64,000 nucleotides of DNA from Rahnella sp. AA (lineage in GTDB: Bacteria; Pseudomonadota; Gammaproteobacteria; Enterobacterales; Enterobacteriaceae). Both the position numbers and the translations under genes were made by a program. This document shows positions 35,434-44,029 of the stretch, in pieces (the first letter of the stretch is position 1; each line of letters starts with the position of its first letter). Under the pieces are notes generated by a model. It was not told where the DNA came from and made no database searches. It saw nothing but the letters and a program-made list of their open reading frames with translations. The stretch covers positions 1-64,000 of the forward strand of contig NZ_PITQ01000015.1 in NCBI RefSeq assembly GCF_002834385.1, read 5' to 3'.

Positions 35434-38400
35434 TCATCTCTCCTGCATGATTGCTGCATGTTGTTTTGCGGTATCGACCCTGCGTTCGTACTCTTCGCTC
35501 GTAATGTTTTCATAACAACAGTCTGCCTCATCCCGACGATAGCGGTTGCAGCCATAAAAAGCGCCACCGTCTTTGTTCTTACGCTTAACCATGATGCCAA
35601 GGCCACAACGCCGACAGACAATTTCAATCTCCTGACATTCCGGATTCACGCATATCTTTTGCATACTATTGTGCATCACCATCGGAGAAGTGCATTGCTT
35701 GCAGGAACTGGCCATGTAATCACAGGCTGGCGAGTGGGAACAGACATAGAATTTTTTATCATAGCGACTCACTTTGCCCGTTAAGGAGCCGGATTCACAT
35801 TCAGGACAACTCCACTGACCGATTTCAAGAGAATCACTTTTCGTGATGAGCTGTTTACCCATTCTTGCAATCTCCTCAACAAAAGCTGAGGTATTTTGGC
35901 TATCAAAGATCATAAATACATAGTGTCGGGCACGCGTAACGGCAACATAAAACAACCGACGCTCCTCAGCAAACAGGTATGGCTCTTGCTCTGGGAGAAG
36001 AAGGTCTATCAGCTCATCATTTTCTTTAGCTGATGGAAAACTCCCTTTCTCAAGTCCCAGGAGTAGCACGTAATTTGCTTCCAGTCCTTTACTGGCATGC
36101 GCGGTTTGATATTGAATGTCCAGCAGTGGAAATTCGACCATTAGTGCCTTTACGTCTAACGTCTTCAAATCCCGCATATTTTCCAGGCGATAGCGGCCGA
36201 TAAGCATGACTGGAGCCCGACGGATACTGTTCAGTCTCAGTTCCCGGCTATGGCAACGAGCAAGCGCCCTCTTAATTTGCTGACGATAAGCCTCAGCTTT
36301 TCTTTGATTGCGATCGGCCAGGTTAATACTGGGTACTTTTTCCTGAATATCGAGCAGTTGTACCGCCGCATGATCCACCTGGACGTGGGTAGTAATCTCT
36401 TTCTTCAACTGTGCAGGATTACGGGTGACAAAGGTGGAACTGAGCTCATGTATACGATTGTTAAATCGATAACTTTTGTCCAGAGGTAACATTTTCGCTG
36501 GCGAAAACTGATGATCAAAGCGGGTAAAAAAGCGGAGATCTGAGCCATTGAAACGATAAATAGCCTGCCAGTCATCCCCTACCGCAAATAGCCGCATGTT
36601 ATCCCGGGTGGCCAGTAACGCTTTTAACAACTTACCTCGTCCACCCGAAAGATCCTGAAACTCATCAACCAGAACATAGTCATAGCGATGATGGAATTGT
36701 CCCTCCTGAAGTGCCGTTGTCGCTTCAGCAATCATATCGCTGAAGTCCATCTCCTGTTGTTCTTTGAGATACGCTTCGTAGGCATCATAGATGGGTTTAA
36801 ATAACACGATAAATGCCTGGGTGCGCCCCATATCTATACGCTGAGGTGATGCCAGGAGGTCTGAAAACGAAAATTGCCCTTCCTTGAAAAGGCTAAGGAA
36901 ACGGAGCATCAGATCGATAAATCCTTGCCACGGCGATGAACCTGAGTTTTTAAGCTCATCCAGAAGCGTGTCTGTATCACGTAAATGCTGTGGTTCTTCC
37001 ACCCGATTAAGTATATCGAGGATATTTTCTTCAAGTATTCCTTCGCTCAATTGATAGCTGTATAACTCTTCCAGGCAGGTATTATGCTGTTTATGCAGTT
37101 TCCGTTTCCAGGCAACCCCCTCAAGGTATGCGTTCTGGTCAACAAAGGGGGCCGTTCTCATTTCCCGGTCTACGCCTAAATATTCAATATAAGTCTTACT
37201 TCCCGGCAAGTAGAAGTCCGGTTTATACTGGCGGCGTTCAATGGTCGCTGTGCTGACTTCATAATTGGCTTCGTACTCGAAGGGAACAGAGTACAAATAT
37301 AAGTAGTTGGCAACCCGTAACTCGCCTACACTCTTAACCCATTGCCCAGTCAGCGTAATCAGGCGGCAACTTTGTAGAAACTCATGGTATTCTTCAATAG
37401 CATTGAAATCATATTCACAACGCCCTGGCGTGCTATAACATACAAAATATTTAACTAATTGTGTTTTATAATCATCGCTGAGGCTTATTTCTGCTTCTAA
37501 TGCAGACTCAATAAATTGTCTTAATTCATTATCTTGCTCGGCAAAACGTGTAAGCGAACGCTTGACACCAACGCTTTGAGCAACAATACGATTGCCGAAC
37601 GCATGGAAGGTTGTCGCTTTTAACTTGTCACCACTTTCTGGCAATCGCTCAGAGATACGTTCAGCCATTTCCCGCGCTGCTTTATTACCGAAGGCCAGCA
37701 TTAAGATATTTTCAGGCTGAGCTAAGCCGGCCTTCAATAGATATCCTGCTTTACCAATCAGTGTCGACGTTTTCCCTGTCCCGGCACCAGCAACAACCAA
37801 AGTATGATCTTCATTAGTGACGCAGGCTTTGCGCTGAGGAGCACTCAGCGGTTGTGATTCAATCTGATCAAAGAAAGTTTGATAAGACGACAAGAGTCGC
37901 GGGATTACTTGCTCGTTAAAGTGATTTCTTCCCGATTCTGAAACATCAGTAATGGATAATTTCAATGCCAGCTGTGCAATGGGGTTATCACCTTCTCGGG
38001 CAATAAAATCAGCGTCAATGGCAAGATCCTGCAGACGTTGTTTAACCAGAACGAGTTGAGACAAAGAGCGCCATTCCCATGAAGAAAAATAGTGTTCACC
38101 TTTCTGATAACATCTGACAACCTCAAGTAGCTCTCGCCACTCAGCGCTATGCTGAAAAATATCCAGAGCTGCGCATTGTATCCTTTGGATAAACATTTCA
38201 AGCTGCTGAACATTGAAACCATTTAGCCGATACGACGTACTTTCTGTCCCAATAGCCATATTTGAATACAGCCATTTACGATTGATCTTAACATTTCGAA
38301 TATCATCAATAGGCAATTGCACTTCCGCACCATGGTGTTTGAATGCCAATTGGCCCGGAGAAAGCGTTATTTTATTTGAGCGTCGGCGTAAAATGCCCCA

Positions 38401-38466
38401 CAGGTCATAAAATGGATGAGTACTGAGGTTGTGTTCACTTTGCAACTGTGGGGTAAATTTGTTCAT
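35434..38466 (-). CDS. UvrD/HelD-type superfamily 1 helicase with nuclease-like insert and C-terminal zinc ribbons
   Basis: 1010 residues against about 684 for E. coli HelD. The N-terminal 100 residues are HelD-like. SF1A motifs: Walker A AGAGTGKTST (about 225-235), DEFQDLSGGRG (about 602), QAIYRFNGSDLRFF, and VAVTRARHYVFM near 860. Between helicase lobes, at about 395-460, is a stretch YLYLYSVPFEYEANYEV, YKPDFYLPGSKTYIEYLG and WKRKLHKQHN, compatible with a PD-(D/E)XK or Vsr-like nuclease. The last 130 residues hold several CxxC zinc ribbons of topoisomerase type (CPEC, CSHSPACDY, CKQC, CVNPEC, CRRCG, GCNRY). Probably a DNA-repair or anti-phage helicase-nuclease; it lies beside a Zorya operon on the opposite strand. 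Confidence 0.8.
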   Translation of the reverse strand: MNKFTPQLQSEHNLSTHPFYDLWGILRRRSNKITLSPGQLAFKHHGAEVQLPIDDIRNVKINRKWLYSNMAIGTESTSYRLNGFNVQQLEMFIQRIQCAALDIFQHSAEWRELLEVVRCYQKGEHYFSSWEWRSLSQLVLVKQRLQDLAIDADFIAREGDNPIAQLALKLSITDVSESGRNHFNEQVIPRLLSSYQTFFDQIESQPLSAPQRKACVTNEDHTLVVAGAGTGKTSTLIGKAGYLLKAGLAQPENILMLAFGNKAAREMAERISERLPESGDKLKATTFHAFGNRIVAQSVGVKRSLTRFAEQDNELRQFIESALEAEISLSDDYKTQLVKYFVCYSTPGRCEYDFNAIEEYHEFLQSCRLITLTGQWVKSVGELRVANYLYLYSVPFEYEANYEVSTATIERRQYKPDFYLPGSKTYIEYLGVDREMRTAPFVDQNAYLEGVAWKRKLHKQHNTCLEELYSYQLSEGILEENILDILNRVEEPQHLRDTDTLLDELKNSGSSPWQGFIDLMLRFLSLFKEGQFSFSDLLASPQRIDMGRTQAFIVLFKPIYDAYEAYLKEQQEMDFSDMIAEATTALQEGQFHHRYDYVLVDEFQDLSGGRGKLLKALLATRDNMRLFAVGDDWQAIYRFNGSDLRFFTRFDHQFSPAKMLPLDKSYRFNNRIHELSSTFVTRNPAQLKKEITTHVQVDHAAVQLLDIQEKVPSINLADRNQRKAEAYRQQIKRALARCHSRELRLNSIRRAPVMLIGRYRLENMRDLKTLDVKALMVEFPLLDIQYQTAHASKGLEANYVLLLGLEKGSFPSAKENDELIDLLLPEQEPYLFAEERRLFYVAVTRARHYVFMIFDSQNTSAFVEEIARMGKQLITKSDSLEIGQWSCPECESGSLTGKVSRYDKKFYVCSHSPACDYMASSCKQCTSPMVMHNSMQKICVNPECQEIEIVCRRCGLGIMVKRKNKDGGAFYGCNRYRRDEADCCYENITSEEYERRVDTAKQHAAIMQER

Positions 38467-38642
38467 TCTTGATGGAAAAGCCGCAAATGTAGAAGTTAAA
38501 AAAAGATAACTGAATAAAAGAAAATATTCAGCATTGCCGTTAAGTTCCTCGTAATGACATATTCATCAATTCATTCGAAGCTTCTTTCGGTTTGACGGAG
38601 GGCAATATTCTGCTCTCGTAATCAAGGTAAAGAGTTAAGGTG

Positions 38643-39050
38643 TCATACCATACACCTGCTTGACACGCCTTCCGCCTGCTCCAAAACCAGCGCTACGGCA
38701 CCTGCTGTTTTATATGGCGTATGCTCATACTTACGCAGCGTCTGACGCACCAGAATACGCAGTCGTACCCGTACGCTTTCCCGCACTGCGCTTTCGTTTT
38801 GTGCAAGCGCATCATCGCACACCATCGCCTCCAGGAACGCTTTCGCTGTCTGGATCAGTTCTTTAATGACCTGCGCGGTTTCAATCGCAAGATTACGCAG
38901 TGGCATCTCCCACACTTCTTCCAAAAACTCACCGGACAGCAGGCCAACATTCGGTTTATCCCGTCCAGCTAAGGCGAATACATCCTCAACACCGGTAGCG
39001 GCAACGGCGTAATCCAACTCGTTAAGGAACTGCTGTTCAGCGTTGTTCAT
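38643..39050 (-). pseudogene. Remnant of a type I restriction HsdR C-terminus
   Basis: 135 residues with a start codon, but they read as joined pieces of the HsdR C-terminal region: VFALAGRDKPNVGLLSGEFL then EEVWEMPLRNLA, AIETAQVIKELIQTAK, and VRLRILVRQTLRKYEHTPYK. In intact HsdR these blocks are separated by tens of residues, so two in-frame deletions are implied. No ATPase or nuclease domain is left. It could in theory have been kept as a small helical protein, but a relic of a lost restriction system is likelier. Confidence 0.65.
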
Positions 39051-39406
39051 GAAAATCCTCAGGAAAGATCACTGCGACAACCGCAAATCACACTATCGTT
39101 GATTAAGCTTTGGAATGATTTTCGCAAAATGATACCCGTAACGAATGCAATCACAAAACGATACTGCGCAAAGAAATTTGCATTTGTTCACGTAATAATA
39201 GGAAACTGAACCGCCGTTCCGCTTGCCGCCCACAACCCTGCGCTATCTCGCAATGTTTGCATGCTGAACAACCCTATCGCATAGAAACGGTAACGGTGAT
39301 TAATGTTGAAAATGAGTAACCTCGCGAAAATTTTGATTAAAAGTAATCAGAATGTTGTCGATGGTTATTTTGTCGTGTTATTTCTGAATATATAACTGGG
39401 AAAATT
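39051..39406. promoter_or_regulatory. 356-base divergent region before the Zorya operon
   Basis: No gene. AT-rich near zorA (39300-39400), where the zorA promoter should be. No operator or -35/-10 pair stands out; a weak GGGAAA precedes the zorA ATG. Confidence 0.45.
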
Positions 39407-41596
39407 ATGTCGTGGCTTAATTCTGTTTTATTGGCACTTACTTCTGTGCCGCCCTATATGGTACCAGCAACCGTTATAGTCCTCGTCAGTATTGCCTTTC
39501 TCTGTTTTATGTTCTTTTATCGTGTCAGAGCCTTCAATATTATTAACAGGCTGAAAAAGTACACACGCTCAATTAATAGCATTACAAACGATAAGCCTGA
39601 GAATCAGCTCGAACATCTAAAAAATTTGTTTGTTCAGCCTGAGTTCAAACATGCCTGGAGTGAATTTTCGGAATCCCTGCACCCTCAGACTGAGCTGGTC
39701 GGCAGTGAGGAAAAAGTTGTTAAGATTCGCGCCACGGCACCCAGCGCCAGCTATTTCTCTGAACAACAACTGGTGGATATTCCCCTCAATACCGAATTCT
39801 TTAAACATCTGCCTGGCATCCTCACCGGCGTGGGGATTATCGGGACATTCTACGGCCTGATGATCGGTCTGAATCACTTTGACCCCAGCACGCCCGAGCA
39901 AGTCACCAGCAGCGTCAATAATCTGCTGCATGATGTGTTGTATGCCTTCCTCGGCTCCGCATTCGCTATTTTCGCCTCCATCCTGATCACCTGGCTGGAA
40001 AAAATGGCCATTGCAAAGTGCTATAAATATCTTGAGAAATTTACCGCTTCCCTCGACACCCTCTATGATAGCGGCGTGGGGGAGGAATATCTCGCCTCGC
40101 TGGTGAAGTCCAGTAATGAAAGCGCCACCCAGGCGCGCCACCTGAAAGAGAGCCTGGTCACCGATTTACGCGATATGTTGCTGCATCTGGCTGAAAGCCA
40201 GAAAGTCGAAAATGAACGGCTGGCCAATACGCTAAGCACCACTTACCGCGAGGCAGGCTCGCAATTTGCCGACCAGGTGAGCGGTGCAATTGAAAATAGC
40301 CTTAAGTCCCCACTGGATAAGATTGCGGGGGCAGTTCAGACCGCCAGCGGCGATCAAAGCGGCATGGTTCAGAATATGCTGCAGGATGTACTGACCGCAT
40401 TTATGGCGAAACTCGATACCACTTTTGGCCAGCAATTCAATAATCTGAACGACATGATGGGACAAACCGTTGGCGCGATCCAGACAATGCAAAGCGGATT
40501 CTCCGCGCTGCTTCAGGATATGCGTCAGGTTAGCGACGATTCCCGCCAGGGGAGCGCGCAGCTGATTGAACAGCTGCTCTCTGAAATGAAATCCGGCCAA
40601 CAGGCCATGCAGGCCGGCATGAATGACATGCTCACCAGCTTACAGGCATCTGTCGCCAAAATTGGTGCAGAAGGCGAAGGGGCCGGTGAACGTATGGCCC
40701 GCCAGCTCGAGAAAATGTTTGCCGACAGCGAAGCACGAGAAAAAGCCCAGGCAGAACATATGTCCGCCTTTATTGAAGCGATTCAGAACTCAGTGCAGCA
40801 GGGGCAAAGCGCAACCATGGAAAAAATGGCGAATTCTGTCGAAGCGCTCGGCGGGCAGTTAGGTAGCCTCTTTGGGCAGATTGATAAGGGTCAGCAACAG
40901 ATATCAGCGAATCAACAGGCTAATCAGCAGTCACTGCACGAGCAGACGCAGCGGGTGATGAGTGACGTAGACAATCAAATTAAACAGCTGATTGAAACGG
41001 TTGCCAGCCAGCATCAGGGAACAACAGAAACACTTAACAGACTCGCAGAACAAACCAACCGACAAATTCAGGATATGCAAAACGGGGCGGAAAAAATGCG
41101 TGTTGCGGCCGAACGCTTTGAACATGCTGGTGATATGGTGTCGCAAGCCAATCACCTCACCGCTGATGTACTGAATAAAGCACAATCGGCCGGTTCATCG
41201 CTTTCCCTTGCCACCAGCGAACTTTCTTCCGTGGTGGCGGATTATCGTAACAATCGAGAAGCCGTCAGCAAATCCATTGCCATGCTGGAACAGCTCGCAG
41301 CGAATACGCAATCTGAACAGACCACCCGCAGCCAATTTATTACCGATCTCAAGCAGCACAGTGAACGCTTGCAGAGCTATAACCGGGAAGCGCAGACCTT
41401 TATGGAAAATGTCAGTGACGTGCTTGGTAAAGGTTTTGAAGACTTCTCCGAAGGCGTTTCGCGCAGCTTGGATAAAACGCTGGGCAAACTGGACGTCGAA
41501 ATGGCGAAAGCCTCTACCCTGCTGGCGGGTTCTGTCGAACAAATCGGAGAAAGCGTCAGCGAGCTTGATGATGTTCTGTCACGCGTTCGCGCTTAA
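39407..41596 (+). CDS. zorA: Zorya type I protein ZorA (MotA/TolQ-like channel with long coiled-coil tail)
   Basis: 729 residues. Membrane segments at about 15-38 (VPATVIVLVSIAFLCFMFFY), 127-150 (LPGILTGVGIIGTFYGLMIG) and 172-195 (YAFLGSAFAIFASILITWLE), the last two being the MotA/ExbB proton-channel signature. The remaining 500 residues are predicted coiled coil reaching into the cytoplasm, the long tail of type I ZorA. In Zorya, ZorA5B2 is a proton-driven rotary motor that senses phage attack at the envelope. First gene of a complete zorABCD operon; zorB follows after 13 bases. Confidence 0.92.
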   Translation: MSWLNSVLLALTSVPPYMVPATVIVLVSIAFLCFMFFYRVRAFNIINRLKKYTRSINSITNDKPENQLEHLKNLFVQPEFKHAWSEFSESLHPQTELVGSEEKVVKIRATAPSASYFSEQQLVDIPLNTEFFKHLPGILTGVGIIGTFYGLMIGLNHFDPSTPEQVTSSVNNLLHDVLYAFLGSAFAIFASILITWLEKMAIAKCYKYLEKFTASLDTLYDSGVGEEYLASLVKSSNESATQARHLKESLVTDLRDMLLHLAESQKVENERLANTLSTTYREAGSQFADQVSGAIENSLKSPLDKIAGAVQTASGDQSGMVQNMLQDVLTAFMAKLDTTFGQQFNNLNDMMGQTVGAIQTMQSGFSALLQDMRQVSDDSRQGSAQLIEQLLSEMKSGQQAMQAGMNDMLTSLQASVAKIGAEGEGAGERMARQLEKMFADSEAREKAQAEHMSAFIEAIQNSVQQGQSATMEKMANSVEALGGQLGSLFGQIDKGQQQISANQQANQQSLHEQTQRVMSDVDNQIKQLIETVASQHQGTTETLNRLAEQTNRQIQDMQNGAEKMRVAAERFEHAGDMVSQANHLTADVLNKAQSAGSSLSLATSELSSVVADYRNNREAVSKSIAMLEQLAANTQSEQTTRSQFITDLKQHSERLQSYNREAQTFMENVSDVLGKGFEDFSEGVSRSLDKTLGKLDVEMAKASTLLAGSVEQIGESVSELDDVLSRVRA

Positions 41597-41609
41597 GGGG
41601 TGACAGCTG

Positions 41610-42350
41610 ATGTTTGGAAATTCATTTGGTGTTAAAAAACGCCGCGGTGATGAAGCCGAGAAACCTTTCTGGATCTCCTATGCCGACCTGATGACTGCCA
41701 TGATGGTGTTATTTTTAGTGGTCATGGTGGCGTCGCTGAGTTCTGTAACACAGCGGATTCAACGTGCGGAGCAAGGTGAAAAAGCGCGGGGGCAAGACAT
41801 ATCCAGATTGTGTGAGCGACTGGAGCTACACGCCCGCAGTGTGAACAAAACCATCGTGGTGGATTGCCACGATAATCGCATTAGCTTTGGCGAAGCCGGG
41901 CGTTTCGATCACAACCAATTTTTCCTGAACGCTGAGGGACAAAAAGCATTACAGGATGTTGTTCCTCTGGTGCTGGAAGCATCAGATAGCGAAGAAGGCA
42001 AAAAGTGGTTTAAGCAGATCGTGATTGAAGGTTTTACCGATACTGACGGTTCTTATCTTTACAACCTACATCTCTCCCTGCAGCGCTCTGAATGGGTCAT
42101 GTGCAGTTTGCTTGATAGCCGCAGCCCCCTGCAAAAAAGTATTTCCGCAGAGCAGCAGATCCAAATCCGCAAGCTGTTCCTGGCAGGTGGCGTCTCATTT
42201 AATAACGCGAAAGAAAGCAAAGAAGCCAGTCGCCGCGTAGAGTTACGCATGCAATTCTTCGGGCTTAAAGATAAACGAGATGGTGCTGACGGGGTGAATT
42301 TCCCACCGGTCGTCAATAAAGAAGTTTGCCAGCTGGTAATGCCACAATGA
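41610..42350 (+). CDS. zorB: Zorya protein ZorB (MotB/OmpA-like stator partner)
   Basis: 246 residues. The N-terminus has one membrane segment (WISYADLMTAMMVLFLVVMV) in which Asp26 corresponds to the proton-carrying Asp of MotB. The periplasmic part is an OmpA-C/MotB peptidoglycan-binding domain (IVIEGFTDTDGSYLYNLHLS, RRVELRMQF), which anchors the motor to the cell wall. GGGGTGA lies before the ATG. It overlaps zorC by 4 bases. Confidence 0.92.
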   Translation: MFGNSFGVKKRRGDEAEKPFWISYADLMTAMMVLFLVVMVASLSSVTQRIQRAEQGEKARGQDISRLCERLELHARSVNKTIVVDCHDNRISFGEAGRFDHNQFFLNAEGQKALQDVVPLVLEASDSEEGKKWFKQIVIEGFTDTDGSYLYNLHLSLQRSEWVMCSLLDSRSPLQKSISAEQQIQIRKLFLAGGVSFNNAKESKEASRRVELRMQFFGLKDKRDGADGVNFPPVVNKEVCQLVMPQ

Positions 42351-44029
42351 CGCCTGCATTGAACTCTCTTGCGCAACGCATTGCAGCTAAGCTGTCTTCA
42401 AGCCAGCAGGATGGTCATTATCTACACAATGATTTTCACGCACTGACCTCCGCTGGGCTCGATATGGAAAAGCGGTTTGATAAAGCAGAGAAAATCCCTC
42501 CTCCTCCTCATGAAATGCGGCTGGCGGCTCTGCGTCGTTTTCGTCTTGCTGAAGAACTGACTGAGCGTGAGTGGCGAATGGTGTTTTATGGCCTCGCTGA
42601 TAATGATCCGCTATGCCCTGACAGGCCTGTATTACTTGAGGATGAGCAATTTTTCCCTGAGGTGAACAGCGCTATCAAAAGGCGGATCGAAACCAAAACG
42701 CTGAAACGCCGGGATTGGGCAGCGCTCTGTTCAAGCTATTTTGCCTACAGGAACGAATCTCCAGAAACCAACCCGCACTGGTGTGTACTGCGTGGACACA
42801 TCGCCCGGGGCTACTCCGTGGTGAAAGCCGCTATCCGCAGAGAAAAGTCGTGGATGAAAACCATTGAGTTTTATCACGACATTTTTACGCCTCAGGCTGG
42901 CGGTGTGATATCTCAACAGCTACTTTCCGGTGAGAGCAATTCCTTATCATCATTAGAAAAAATAGCGCAAATCCCCGATAGCAGCTGGTTGTGGAAGCGT
43001 ATTTTCACGGTCCTGCTGGCACAGCTGGATACCTTGGACGATCCGCAGTATCTGGACAAAATTAGTTGGCTATTGAGTCTGGCGGCACAGTGGGTGCGTT
43101 TTCGCGATGACATCATGACGGCAGCGCTGACCCGTTACTATCATTCTACGTATCGGGATCAGGCACATTCAGCCTTAAAACAGGCCGCGCTGGAATATTG
43201 GGATAACCCGCAGTTGAAAAGCCAGCAGAATAAGTGGCATCAGTATGTATCTGAACCTGTCGCTGCGATGGTGCGGGGCTGGCTCGCAAAACAAGATCTG
43301 ATGCACTTCTTCGAACTGCTTCGCGGCAATGGCGATGTCGATCAGGCACGACTCCACTATTGGCTGCGCTTTGCTAACCAGATGGGATTCACGCGCATCG
43401 TGATGGGGCCTGATGCCTGGCAACACCGCGGCAGCGATTTTGTGAAATTCCGCGAGGAGAATCGCGGGCGTCTGAGCCATTTGCGTGGTGGGCGTAGTTT
43501 TGATAACGCTATGATTATGCAAATTAACGATTACATCTTCGTTGAATTTTCCGGGACGGGAAATGCAATGTATTACTACAGAGTGAACCAGGCACCTTTT
43601 AATCCGGAGTCATCCTCACTTGATATAAAAATCCACCTAAAAGACAGATCATTATGTCCTGATCCTCTCAAACACATGCCTAGGGCAGAAGGTTATAACA
43701 AGATTCGCATCACCGGCTGGATGCTGAAATACGACGATGAACTGCGCAAGCTGGGTATTCGCTGGATGGCTGAAGAACCCGTCAAGTTTATTGATAAGAA
43801 AGAGCTTTCTCCAGTCCCTAAGTCTGATATCAAAATCATCAATCCGTTGCGGGATACGGCCATACAGCGCCTGGTTGAAAACACTTCATGTATCGTCAGC
43901 GATAACCGGCAAAAAGGTGGGGTACTGTCTGTGCAGCTCAAAACATCTGATGACACAACAGAAAGAGAGCTGCTACGGCTCGGTTTCGCCCCCGTGACTA
44001 AAGAACCCCATCGCTACTGGATAAAATAA
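42347..44029 (+). CDS. zorC: Zorya type I protein ZorC
   Basis: 560 residues from ATG 42347 in an ATGA overlap with zorB. Its length, cytosolic helical nature and place between ZorB and the SNF2 protein fit ZorC of type I Zorya (EH-signature family). The C-terminal third holds the best-conserved blocks (WLRFANQMGFTRIVMGPDAW, FVKFREENRGRLSHL, IMQINDYIFVEFSGTGNAMY). In published work ZorC is a cytosolic DNA-binding partner acting with ZorD. It overlaps zorD by one base (TAATG). Confidence 0.88.
   Translation: MTPALNSLAQRIAAKLSSSQQDGHYLHNDFHALTSAGLDMEKRFDKAEKIPPPPHEMRLAALRRFRLAEELTEREWRMVFYGLADNDPLCPDRPVLLEDEQFFPEVNSAIKRRIETKTLKRRDWAALCSSYFAYRNESPETNPHWCVLRGHIARGYSVVKAAIRREKSWMKTIEFYHDIFTPQAGGVISQQLLSGESNSLSSLEKIAQIPDSSWLWKRIFTVLLAQLDTLDDPQYLDKISWLLSLAAQWVRFRDDIMTAALTRYYHSTYRDQAHSALKQAALEYWDNPQLKSQQNKWHQYVSEPVAAMVRGWLAKQDLMHFFELLRGNGDVDQARLHYWLRFANQMGFTRIVMGPDAWQHRGSDFVKFREENRGRLSHLRGGRSFDNAMIMQINDYIFVEFSGTGNAMYYYRVNQAPFNPESSSLDIKIHLKDRSLCPDPLKHMPRAEGYNKIRITGWMLKYDDELRKLGIRWMAEEPVKFIDKKELSPVPKSDIKIINPLRDTAIQRLVENTSCIVSDNRQKGGVLSVQLKTSDDTTERELLRLGFAPVTKEPHRYWIK

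Noticed and set aside
38643..39050. A toxin-antitoxin or regulator gene next to Zorya.
   Set aside because: The sequence matches blocks of the HsdR C-terminus, not a regulator.
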